Part shown: positions 51,952 to 61,771 of the stretch, piece after piece | Layout of the letters: each line of letters starts with the position of its first letter | Position numbering within the stretch: the stretch's first letter is position 1 | NCBI GenBank assembly: GCA_943736015.1 | Contig: OX031063.1 | Span: forward strand, 4,321,001 to 4,385,000 | Source: Tridacna crocea | Lineage: Eukaryota > Mollusca > Bivalvia > Cardiida > Cardiidae | Reading direction: 5' to 3' | DNA length: 64,000 bases | Notes under the pieces: model-generated | Told to the model about the DNA's origin: nothing | The model's input: only the letters and a program-made list of their open reading frames with translations | Databases searched by the model: none | Made by a program: the position numbers and the translations under genes

Positions 51952-53786
51952 CTTTTGATCCAAAGGTGGGTGGAGGTGGTGGTATTTTTGCTCCCATACT
52001 GTAAATTAAAGCAAAGCATTTAACCCTTTACCACACAGTCCAGACTTTCAAATACCCTGAGAAAGAAGCCTTTTGAAAACTTCGTGGGAAAAGAAGAAAA
52101 TGCCGGTAACCAGCATTTCCTCCTTTTCCAACAATGTTTTCAAACCTTCTCTAACCAAATTTCAATTTTTCAGTCACATTTATTGTCGTCAGCGAATGCA
52201 TTCAATTTGGACTGTTCTAAAGTTTTACTGTGTGGTTAATAAATACAAAGTTCAGATATAAAAATTTGTATTTATACAATGCAGAATAGAGTGCCATACC
52301 ATGTGTGAAAGGGGGAGGGGGAAAGAAAAAAGAAAGAAGATGGCTGCCAGATTTCTTCTGTTTTCAACAATCTTTTCAAATGCATCAGTGTAATTAACCC
52401 TTTACGTGACAGTGTTGACTTCATTATCAAACGACAATATTTTAGACTCGTCCAAATTGAAAGCATTTGCAGATGAAAAAATAAAAGTGACTGAAAAATT
52501 GAAATTTGTCCTGGGAAGGGTAGAAAACACTGTGGGAAAAGGAGAAAATGCTGGTTACCGGCATTTTCTCCTTTTCCTACAGTGTTTTCAAAAGGCTTCT
52601 TTCTCAGGGGCGTCAAAAGTAGGGATTGTCTGGTAATGGGTTAAAGGCATGGACTGATGGAGAAATAATACTTCTGAAAACAATGTGGGAAAAGGAGAAA
52701 ATGCTGGTAACCAGCATTATCTCCTTTTCCCACAATGTTATAAAAAAGGCTTTCTTCAAAGGCATATTAAAAACTCTGGATCATTGTGTGATTGTTAGGG
52801 GAGATCACTCCTTTCTTACTGTGTAGCCTCCGCCTGTATACTATAAAATGAATACCTACCGACTCTGTTAGTAAGAAATCTCTGTACCTCAGTGTTTATG
52901 ATTTTGGACCTTAAAACCTTAAAAAAAAGGATATCTGTCCACACCAGCTCAACTCCCGCAAGGTGCAATTTGTATTTCAGTAATGCATTCTATGCAAACT
53001 TTCATGTTTGAAAGATGGCTGGCCCGGGAGGCTCGTCCAGGACTGGCCATTGAGACATTTGTTGTCTAAATAATGGAGTTACTGCCTAATACGGCATTCT
53101 ATCATCAAAATTAAAATCAATAACAAACAACTGCATTAGCGAGAACTCTTTTTAGCTCAAAGGTTATGGTGTTTGTCTTTTAAACCTCGAAAAACAAGGA
53201 TATTTGACCCCGAGAGTTCAAATCCCTTCAGATGCAGTTTGATTTCAGCTTTGCATTTATTTTTTCAGACAACACATTAACTGTGACTCAAATGATGAAA
53301 TGAGGAAATACCGGTACTGTATAAGTGGAAATTTTTCTTTTTTGATATGGAAATTTTTGTCCTTTTGAGAATTTGAAACATTCACAAACTTTTTTTACAT
53401 ATTTTACTACAAGTACATTACGCCAACAAATAATAAGTGTCTTGAATTTGCAAGCATTTGGGTTTGCTACATGTCTGTAGTCGGTAATTCCCAAAATTTT
53501 CGACATCTGTATAACTTTTTATCCATGTATACAGTACTACATACTAGCACTACTTTTTTTCTCACAATGTTTTCAAAGGCCTTCTTCCAAAAGGTCATTA
53601 ATCCTCGGGATTGTTTGGTAAAAGGTAAATATCCTACCTCTCAAGCCATTTCTTCAAAAATCCCAACTCTGGCAAGTGAAGCATGCTTGGATCAGACTTA
53701 ATCATTTTAATTAACACCTTCAACTGGGTAAGTTGCTGCTGCGATATTCCACCCATCTTGAATTACCTATCAGTGTGACCGCTTTG
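51952..53786 (-). CDS. Duplicated ST13 5' exons (partial Hip-like N terminus)
   Basis: Exon A is 53756-53638 (ATG at 53756, leader to 53786) and exon B is 51998-51952. Exon A encodes [20 protein letters not shown] and ends LHLPELGFLKKWLER. It is exactly as long as ST13 exon 1 (119 nt), has the same phase-2 donor and the same upstream acceptor. Exon B encodes SMGAKIPPPPPTFGSK, matching ST13 exon 2 and then diverging. No TPR, GGMP or STI1 exons follow. A TTAA-MITE right end lies a few bases past the exon A donor, exactly as in ST13, so the copy is a segmental duplication. The frame is open, so it is not clearly a pseudogene. The downstream neighbour on the same strand is the Crypton-derived gene, and a fusion transcript is possible. 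Confidence 0.85.
52020..52239 (+). mobile_element. TTAA MITE beside duplicated exon B
   Basis: 22 nt upstream of exon B; TTAACCCTTTACCACACAG and GTGTGGTTAA ends. Confidence 0.92.
52394..52644 (-). mobile_element. TTAA MITE preceded by a left-end stub
   Basis: Stub TTAACCCTTTACGTGACAG to GTTGACTT, then CATTATCAAACGACAATAT. Confidence 0.85.
52672..52798. mobile_element. TTAA MITE core, probably left-left foldback remnant
   Basis: CTTCTGAAAACAATGTGGG and complement flank the hairpin; ends eroded. Confidence 0.6.
52870..53000 (+). mobile_element. tRNA-like SINE fragment, family S3
   Basis: GTACCTCAGTGTTTATG head and CAGCTCAACTCCCGCAAG resemble A and B boxes; paired with a second copy at 53095-53245. 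Confidence 0.45.
53095..53245 (+). mobile_element. tRNA-like SINE fragment, family S3
   Basis: TAGCTCAAAGGTTATGGTG (A-box-like) and GAGTTCAAATCCC (B-box-like) with the same AAACCTYRAAAAACAAGG spacer as 52870-53000. Confidence 0.5.
53540..53626 (-). mobile_element. TTAA MITE right end abutting duplicated exon A donor
   Basis: TTTTCTCACAATGTTTTCAA to TTGTTTGGTAAAAGGTAAAT, same spacing to the exon as 33986-34163. Confidence 0.75.
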
Positions 53787-53936
53787 CTGGAAAGTAAAGC
53801 AGAAGTTATCTAATATATGTACATGTATGTGTGACTTGTCATGCAAAAATGGGCCATCTGAGAACTGCAGAAAGTGTGTCAACCCTGCTGAGACTGTGCG
53901 AATTGGGCAGCACTGACCAGGGTCAACAAACAGGTA

Positions 53937-54328
53937 CAAGGCCGTCGGAAGCGAAATTTTCGGCGGAAAATGAAAAAATGGCCAGACCAATTTTCGAATG
54001 CACCAAGACAGCGTCTTATTTTCAAAATTTTTCCGGGGGAGCCCCCCCAGCATGGCTTAAATGTGTGATATAAACCTCAAAAAATGCGCCAGAATGCACC
54101 AGGAAAGCGTCTTATTTTTCAAAAATTTCCTGGGGAGCATGCCCCCCTGACCCCCCTAGCATGGCTTAAATGCGTAATATAAACCTCAAAAAATGCGCCA
54201 GAATGCACCAGAGAGCGTCTTATTTTCAAATTTTTTCCGGGGAGCATACCCCCCCCCCAGCATGGCTTTGCGACTTTGTCACTCGCCATACTGGCCGGAC
54301 CAAATGAAATTTCCTTCCGACGGGCTTG
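53937..54328. mobile_element. Unassigned TIR element with tandem 107-bp core and 5-bp target duplication
   Basis: Ends CAAGSCCGTCGGAAG inverted, target duplication AGGTA at 53932-53936 and 54329-54333. Contains three units of about 107 bp with GCGCCAGAATGCACCA and AGCATGGCTTAAATG. Confidence 0.75.
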
Positions 54329-54369
54329 AGGTAATAAGTATTACAAAATATCAAGTTATCTAGCAATAT

Positions 54370-54599
54370 TTAACCCTTTTCCAAACGACAAACTTTTGGA
54401 CTAGACCAAATTGAAAGCATTTGCAGACGACAATTCAACTCTAGCTGAAAAGATTATGTCTGTCTATGATAGGGGTTGAAAACACTGTGGGAAAAGGAGA
54501 AAATGCTGGTAACCAGCATTTTCTCCTTTTCCCACAATGTTTTCAAAAAGCTACTATTCCAGACCCGTAAAAACCAGGGATTGTTTGGGAGAGGGTTAA
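54370..54599 (-). mobile_element. TTAA MITE subfamily C, complete
   Basis: TTAACCCTTTTCCAAACGAC and TTGTTTGGGAGAGGGTTAA ends. Confidence 0.95.
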
Positions 54600-54702
54600 C
54601 TTACTTTTGAAACTAATTTCTCTGCCAGCGATTAACACTTGGATGAACTGTATTACAGTTTGATACAGGCATAATAACTTCCAAAATTTTAAACGATATG
54701 AT

Positions 54703-55060
54703 TTAACCCTCTACCAGATGAAAACAATTTAGCCTTGTCCAAATTGAAAGCATTTGCAGATGACAATTTCATTGTGGCTCAAAATACAGTGTCCAAAAAC
54801 CCTACTCGCCCGCTCTTCCTTACTAGTAAAAATTTGGTGAGGGCAAGTGTATTATCCTTCTTTGTCAAACTGTAGGACGAGTGCAAAATGGAAGGACAAG
54901 TAAGAATTCTGAAAATTTTTAGACCCTGAAATGGTGCAATTTTTTCTTGATTGGGTGAAAAACATTGTGGAAAAAGGAGAAAATGCTGGTTACCACAATG
55001 TTTTCAAAAGGCTTCTTTCCAAGGGGCATTAAAAGTCGTCATTGTGTGGTAAGGGATTAA
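54703..55060 (-). mobile_element. TTAA MITE with a 130-bp internal insertion
   Basis: Foreign segment from about 54789 to 54928 (starts AGTGTCCAAAAACCCTACTC) splits the left half; second hairpin arm partly deleted. Confidence 0.82.
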
Positions 55061-55111
55061 ACGCATTTTTAACACCAGTCCTGCTTTTTTCTTTGGCAAC
55101 TATTGCAACTT

Positions 55112-55456
55112 TTAACTCTTTCCAAGACAACAAGATCTTAACCCTTTCCCAAACGACAAACTTTTGGACTAGACCAAGTTGAAAGCATTTGCAGAAGACA
55201 ATTCAGCTCTTGCTGAAAAGATGATTTCTGTCCATGATAGAGTAGAAAACATTGTGGGAAAAGGAGAAAATGCTGGTTACTAGCATTTTCTCCTTTTCCC
55301 ACAATGTTTTCAAAAGGCTGCTATTCCAGACCCGTAAAAACCAGGGATTGTTTGGGAGAAAATGCTGTCATCAGAATTTTCTCCTTTTTTCACAATGCTT
55401 TTCAAAAGGTGTCTTTCTCAGGGTTGTCAAAAATCTGGATTGTTTATACAGAGTTA
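55112..55456 (-). mobile_element. TTAA MITE with a nested subfamily C copy
   Basis: Outer left end TTAACTCTTTCCAAGACAAC, inner copy from TTAA 55138 to about 55357, outer resumes GAAAATGCTGTCATCAG and ends TTAA 55453-55456. Confidence 0.82.
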
Positions 55457-55673
55457 ACTCTTTTCCCAACGACAAATTTTAGACTCTTCCAAACTCAAAG
55501 AGTTTGCAGACGACAACTTGATAAAATGGCAGAAAGTTCTCCAAATGGGTCGAAAACACTGTGGGAAAAGGAGAAATTGCACGATACAAGCAATTTCTCC
55601 TTTTTCCACAGTGCTTTCAAAAGACTTGTACTGCAGACACGTAAAAAGAAGGGCTTGTTTGGGAAAGGTTTAA
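55453..55673 (-). mobile_element. TTAA MITE subfamily D, stacked on the preceding copy
   Basis: ATTGCACGATACAAGCAAT core; TTTTAGACTCTTCCAAACTC left block as at 34.7 kb. Confidence 0.88.
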
Positions 55674-57327
55674 AGTCCATAAAATTCGGCAAAATTACAT
55701 AAATCTAATCTAGCAGTAGCAGCAGTTTACACCTGATATTGATCAATGCCCATGCATGAGACTTAAATCTGGACGGCTCAAAGTCTATACTTGGCTGTAT
55801 AGGCTTTAGTTTTTTTTCCCTAACTTATGGGAGAGAATTCCCAACTTCTTTACATCCACAGGATTATTAAACTTACTGAATAATTGTCATGACCTAATTT
55901 TCTGTAAAGTGATGGAGCCCAGATTGATGCATTAGAGCACAGGAATTTTACATTCTATAAACCAAAATAAATGATAAAATATAAAAAAAAATCTCCCTAT
56001 ATAATATAAACACAAGGAATGCAACGTCTCGATTGCTGTCGCTAGCACCCGACAGCCTTTCCCAACCAAAACCACCCACGAAACAAACAATGATCATAAT
56101 CTCCATTCGCCGACATGCAATACTTCAGATTAGAGCAACAAAGTAGGATACTGTATGCTTACAAGAAGATAATTAGATCTATGCAAACAACTAGGCTGCC
56201 TTAGTGTCCGAAAAGTATTTCACTGGATCAGACAATGTGGGTGTAGATAATATTTTAATGCGTTACGAGAACATCTCCGATTTTGCATTGGGTCGAATCT
56301 TCTTGGGTCCGAATCGTCCTCCACCCGTTCGTAAACACACAGCATTGTGTGGTATAGAGTTCGACTAAAATGTCCGCTAATCTCTACAGAGCGAACTTGT
56401 ATGTGATGTACTAGATATCAACCCTATTAATTTCTTGATTTTCGGCAAATAATCGGAAAATAATGGTGGATTATGGTTTGATAATTCATGGCCATTAACG
56501 GTGAAATTAACAAATTTGTAAATTGATAGTTACCGGTACGTCACAATTTAGACTTTCCGCTGTTTTTATAACTTCTCCCCTTCAAATGCATCAAATATTG
56601 TACAGATAGTGATTAAATCTAATGAGCTAGAAGAAAAATTCCCACCTTTTCAAAGTTTCAAACACCTTTTCAATCTAGCTGCTCATTTGTGTCGCTTCGA
56701 ATATGTAAATCTTCAATGGCAGACATTACAATCGGCACACCTCGGGTTATCCGGTAATAAATTATATGTAGGAACGGAATCGGCCGAGATGTGTCGAGTG
56801 TCATGACACGAACGCGGAAGGATAAATTTGGTATTAATTGGAACTATATATTACAAGAATGTTATTTTGATAAGGGTTTTTATCTCTTACTTTTTTTTTA
56901 TGATTAAAAGAACGTGACATTCGTTTACAACACAATCATTTCTGTCACAATTCTGGTCTATATCAACGAACTGTTTTCTTTGTGAACAGGAACATGCGTT
57001 CTTGTGGTAATGCGGAAAAAACAGGGGGGGGGGGGGGATTCCCACGGGGTGGGGTGGGGGGTAGAAGTGAGGGAGGGGGATAAATAGGTTATTTTCTTTT
57101 AGGTGAGAGATCGTTGTTTATATCGTGATAATCAAACGATCTGTTTTGTTTAATTGGTGAAAGATCGAAATTTATTTCACCGAGAGAAATGTGCGTCAAT
57201 CGTATTTAAATATCATCCATTTTGATGATGTTCACTCGGTGAACTATATAGAGGGTATAGTCAATCGTAAAAAGAATAATGTCCATTCGACGATAAAAGA
57301 TCTATCCTTGACAAAAATAACAAGAGG
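55674..57327. other. Longest stretch without gene or dispersed repeat
   Basis: Unique-looking DNA apart from a G-rich tract at 57024-57080. A 65-codon open frame at 56609 has no recognisable similarity. Confidence 0.5.
57024..57080 (+). repeat. G-rich low-complexity tract
   Basis: G runs separated by short spacers (GGGGTGGGGTGGGGGG). Could form a G-quadruplex; composition only. Confidence 0.7.
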
Positions 57328-57763
57328 ACCATGATGGTCCTATATCGCTCAACTGATTACCAAGCTGTTAAATCAAACTTGTGACCCCTGGACAGGGTCA
57401 GTTTTGACCCCAGGGGCATCCTAAGAAAAAACTTGGTAGAGGTCCACTAGGAGATGCTACTTACAAAATATCAAAATTCTACGCCTTCTAGTTTCAGAGA
57501 AGTAGAATTTTAAAGTTTTCCTTCTTTGTTCCAATGTTTCGAAATTGTGACCCCTGGGATAGGGCAAGTTTTGACTCCAGGGGCATAGTATGAAGAAACT
57601 TTGTAGAAGTCCACTAAGAGATGCTATACCAAATATCAAAGCTCTACACCTTCTACTTTCAGAGAATAAAAAATTTAAAGTTTTCCTTCTATGTTCCTAT
57701 GTTTCAAACTTGTGACTCCCGGGGCGGAGCCAGTTGTGACCCAAGGGGCATCATATGAACAAT

Positions 57764-59433
57764 ACATGGATCCGTGGCGAAAAGACAAACCGACTACCTT
57801 AGTTACTGTTGCTAAGGTCTCACAAACAAACGTAGTCAATACATATACACGTACAGTATAGCAGATAGGCTACTTAAATCGTGCTGTCATGACTGTTTCT
57901 CTCAATTTAATTCCTGAAAAAGTAATTTATTCACATATTTCTATCGATGATAAATTATCAGTAAGAAATTTAAAGATGCTTTACTAATTTACATACAGAG
58001 ATGTATTAAAAGGGCGAATTACGGGGGCGACGTACAATGTAACAGATTTACATGTTTAAACAAAAATTTGAACATATAAAAAACATCAACAAATCTCCGT
58101 TTTGCCACAGAATAATAGAATCAACGATACTTATTGCTTTCGTTGGGCTAGTAAAGTCATCTCAGCATCATATCAAATTAAAGAAACCTTTTGAAAAGTT
58201 TATAGAAAGTCTGAATGTACAGAGAGGTTTAAGTTAATGAAAAATTTTAATATCAGGTTAAGGGGAAAAGGGTTGTCTGATGGATTATAAAATGCGTTAA
58301 GTGTGTTGTCAATTAAGAAAATTGTTAATATCATTGACGGTAGTATATGATATACTGATGACAACGGTTGGTCAAGTTGATTTGAGCGCCAAATTGTGTT
58401 GCAATCAAAGACACTTCTTATCAAATTAACAGTTTACCAACACACCCTTTGTGCTAATGTGAAGATGTGCTAATCCATTTAAACTCGTCACCAAATGACA
58501 AAATTTTTAGAACAATCCCAATTCAAATATTTGCAGACAACAAAATAATGATTCAAAAATTGAAATTTGTTTTTGAAAGAGCGCAAAACACAGTGAGAAA
58601 AGGATAAAATGAATTTTACAAGCATTTTCTCCTTTCTCCGCAATGCTTTTAAAAGCTTTCTATGGGTCATTAAAACCTGTTATGTGGTAAACAGTTAAAA
58701 CAGATAAGAGAAAAATTTCCATGTTCCACCAGATCAGAAGTTAGACTTTTTTTAAAATTGAAATATACTCCTATAATGAGGAAGAACTACACGTCAAAGT
58801 GCTTATTGTAATCAGCAGGTACTTTAAATCCAAGAATAAACATCATGTAATTTGCAATCTGATCTATATCTACACATCAGGGATCGTATATACGATCCCA
58901 GTACACATTCAGCATATTCTTGATGCACCATGGGTTAAAATTAATGTCAAACTGAAACATTGGTGACAAGTAACGTGGCCACTTTTTGGATGTGCATAGG
59001 TTATTGAACAAGGTTAATATTCAAGTAAAAGTACTTTCTTTTTATTAATACTTCATATAGGTCTGTTTTTACTTTTGTTTTCCAGTTTTCTCTTTCAGAA
59101 AGGAAAAAATACAGAATACTTTAAATTAATCTATTATCCAGCGCTGATTAGCTCTTTGCACAAGTTCAAATTTTCAGTAATCATCACAATTTAAACTTTT
59201 CTATAGCCTCTGCGTGATCTCACGTGATCGGTACACGTTCGCAAAGCACATTTTGTAAGTTTTTTTTTTAAAATTCAAACGTTAAAAACACAACATAAAT
59301 AAAGAGAATTGCATTCTTCCAACGTCAACAGTCGTTTATTTGTGAGCCGAAATAGCAGAAACCAAGGTAGGACATCGGGTAGAATAAACCCGATGTCCTG
59401 ATTGGTCAAATATCGATTTCCACGGATCCATGT
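57764..59433. mobile_element. 1.67-kb DNA transposon nested in the 166-bp array
   Basis: Inverted ends ACATGGATCCGTGG and CCACGGATCCATGT. Removing it with one AT copy restores the array sequence GAACAATCTKGGTAGAGG seen in the next unit. No convincing coding frame inside. Near its right end a perfect hairpin (AGGACATCGGGT and complement) lies at 59367-59401, and a TTAA MITE is nested at 58479-58698. Confidence 0.75.
58479..58698 (-). mobile_element. TTAA MITE nested in the 1.67-kb transposon
   Basis: TTAAACTCGTCACCAAATGAC and ATGTGGTAAACAGTTAA ends; hairpin diverged. Confidence 0.88.
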
Positions 59434-60086
59434 ATCTGGGTAGAGGTTCACTAGGAGATGCTACATACCAAATATCAAAACTCTACGCCTCCTAGTTTCA
59501 GAGAATAAAAAATCTAAAGTTTCCCTCTATGTTCCTATCTTTCAAACTTGTGACCCCCGGGGCGGGGCCAGTTTTGATCCAAGGGGCATCATATGAACAA
59601 TCTTGGTAGAGGTTCACTAGGAGATGCTTCATACCCAATATCAAAGCTATGCACCACCTAGTTTCAGAGAATAAGAATTTTAAAGATTTCCTTCTTTATT
59701 TCTATGTTTCAAACTTGTGACCCCCGGGACGGGGCCAGTTCTGACCCCACGGACAACATATGAACAATCTTGGCAGAGGTCCACTAGGAGATGCTACATA
59801 CCAAATATCAAAGCTCTACGCTTCCTAGTTTCAGAGAAGAAGATTTTCAAAGATTTTGCTACTTTTTTCCTTTTGGTTGCCATGGCAACCAGACTTATGT
59901 GTGGAATTCAATTTCTTGAACAACTTTGATAGAGCTTCACCCCAAGAACATCCCTGCCAAGTTTCATCAAGATTGGCCCCGCGGTTTAGGAGGAGAAGAT
60001 GTTTAAAGAGCACGTCGCATGACGCACGACGGACGTTGGGCGATCACAAAAGCTCACCATGAGCACTTTGTGCTCAGGTGAGCTAA

Positions 60087-61379
60087 AGCCTGTCTCACAC
60101 AGAACACGGTTGGGCACACGGTTCCAATACGGTATACTCGGTTATACACGGGTTGACTGTTACGAGTATTGAGCTCCAACTGTGCCTGGGGATGAGTTGG
60201 TACGATTTAGACTCGAATGTAGCACGAGTATATACGAACAAGGCACGGATCCATATACTCGGTCAAGCAAGGTTTGTCACGGTTTGAACAAAATTTGCAA
60301 ACGATTTTCATACGATTGTTGTACGGTTCCAAGTACGGTCTAGTACGGTCTGTTACGGCCTAGTACGATTAAACACGACTTTTGCTCGATTAACTGGACA
60401 TTTACAAGGTTTACATACGGTCCCACCGACTTTCGTTCGAGTTATGCTCGAATTATCACACATTCGTTTATGTTTTGATATAAATTGACTCGTTTTGATG
60501 GCTTGGCTTCATAAATTTTCGAACTTTCAACAGAGAAGTTATAAAAACGGCAGATGACAGAATAAGGGAATTAGAAATCATGATAAGACTGATAGACATT
60601 GAGATTATTTTGGCCAGAAAGCGTGAGGGGAGACAAGAACAAGCCAAGAGAAGGAGAAGAAGAAGGAAGCAAGTTTGGACAAGAGAATGGCTCAACAGAA
60701 GGGTCATGTTTGGTCAATATGATACTCTGTTACATGAACTAAACAGAGAGGACCCCTTCTTCTTCTTTGGAGGCATTATGTAGCAAGTACTCTGTTGTTT
60801 CAAGGTGGCAGCAGGTAGTTGTGTTTTCTGTTGTGTTCGAGTGCTGTATGATCATACACGAGCTTTGTACAGACGTAGAGACCGTGTCTGGTCGTACTTG
60901 ACCATGTATAATTCGTACTTGAACCGTATTGGTCGTATGGCGATGGTATGAAACCGTATTGGTCGTATGGTGATCGTATAAAACCGTGTGTACACTCGTG
61001 TGAATCGTACGGTGATCGTGTGACATTCGAGTGTTAATCCGGGTGTTGGATGTAGGACTTGGGAACGGTTTCACACGATTCCATACGATTTATATACGAT
61101 ATTGACACGGCTGAGTTCACTCGTGGAGTGGACTTTATGTGCGGTTGTATATACGGTCTCACACGGTCTCTTACGGTCTTGTACGATCGCTAATACGATC
61201 ATACACGGACATGGCACCCGTGCCAGTTTTTTAAAAGTTTTAAAAATCATACACGGCTTTCACGGATACACTCGAATGGCCCGAGTGTAACTCGGATAAG
61301 GCCACGGTTGGTTCGGTTGTATGTACGGTTTACACGGGTGGCCAACCGTATAAGCCGTGTGTTCTGTGTGAGACAGGCT
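60087..61379 (+). mobile_element. PIF/Harbinger-type DNA transposon, 1293 bp, defective
   Basis: Terminal inverted repeats begin AGCCTGTCTCACACAGAACA and are flanked by a 3-bp TAA target duplication (60084-60086 and 61380-61382), diagnostic of PIF/Harbinger. The interior is packed with short ACGGT/TACGATC-like motifs in both orientations. It encodes only an N-terminal transposase fragment. It sits exactly at the 3' CTAA end of the Helitron-like element to its left. Confidence 0.9.
60580..60783 (+). pseudogene. Harbinger transposase N-terminal fragment
   Basis: 67 residues from the first ATG, though the frame is open from about 60502. It has a basic run (KRRRRRRKQ) followed by VWTREWLNRRVMFGQYDTLL and HELNREDPFFF, the pattern that precedes the DDE domain in HARBI1-like and PIF transposases (typically RRxxW, then WLxRRxxFGxYxxLLxEL, then D). 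A stop follows at GGIM and no DDE catalytic domain is present in the element, so it cannot be autonomous. Confidence 0.75.
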
Positions 61380-61382
61380 TAA

Positions 61383-61491
61383 AAACATTCTGATCAAGTT
61401 TAAAGAATATTTGACTAAAAATGTAATCTCTACATGTCAAAATTTCACTTAGGTCTTCACTGGGTGAAATTTTGACATGTAGAGAGAATCT
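61383..61491 (+). repeat. 145-bp tandem family, left fragment
   Basis: AACATTCTGATCAAGTTTAA and a GTCAAAATTTCAC hairpin match 61775-61890 and 62156-62230. Confidence 0.7.
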
Positions 61492-61771
61492 AGGACAATT
61501 GTTCCCCGGACAATTGCCCCCCGGATAATTTTCCCCCTGAGGACAATTGCTCCCCGGACCATTGCCCCCGAGGACAATTCCCTCCCCCCTCCCCCCCGAC
61601 CATTGCCCCCCCCGACAATATTATGGGGGAAATTGTCCTCGGGGGGCAATAGTCAGGGGGGGGGGATTGTCCTCGGGGGGTGGCAATAGTTGGGGGGGGC
61701 AATTGTCCTCAGGGGAAATAGTCCGGGCGCAATTGTCCGGGGTGGGGGGGTGGGAGGGAATTGTCCTGGTA
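61492..61771. repeat. Foldback with GGACAATTGCCCCC tandem arms
   Basis: Left arm is C-rich (GGACAATTGCCCCCC units), right arm is its G-rich complement, and the ends are CTAGGACAATTG and AATTGTCCTGG. It splits a copy of the 145-bp tandem family whose matching parts flank it on both sides. Confidence 0.8.

Larger units (their letters stand above)
57328..60086 (+). mobile_element. Helitron-like element with 166-bp tandem core
   Basis: Opens AACAAGAGGACCATGATGG, then units of about 166 bp whose CTTGTGACCCC starts fall at 57378, 57545, 57710, 59547 and 59713. It ends with hairpin GAGCACTTTGTGCTC at 60061-60075 and CTAA at 60083-60086, the hairpin-plus-CTRR 3' end of Helitrons. Oyster pearl-type elements with cores of about 160 bp have this design. 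A 1.67-kb transposon interrupts the third unit. Confidence 0.7.

Noticed and set aside
2611-52616. Recurrent short ORFs reading [20 protein letters not shown]
   Set aside because: They are translations of the MITE hairpin region, which happens to lack stops. They occur on either strand, have no conserved start, and end in random flanks.
56609-56806. 65-residue ORF in unique DNA
   Set aside because: No similarity recognised, no splice or start evidence; left as unannotated.
60739-61074. 111-residue minus-strand ORF rich in HT/HH
   Set aside because: Product of the ACGGT/ACGAT motif array in the Harbinger element.
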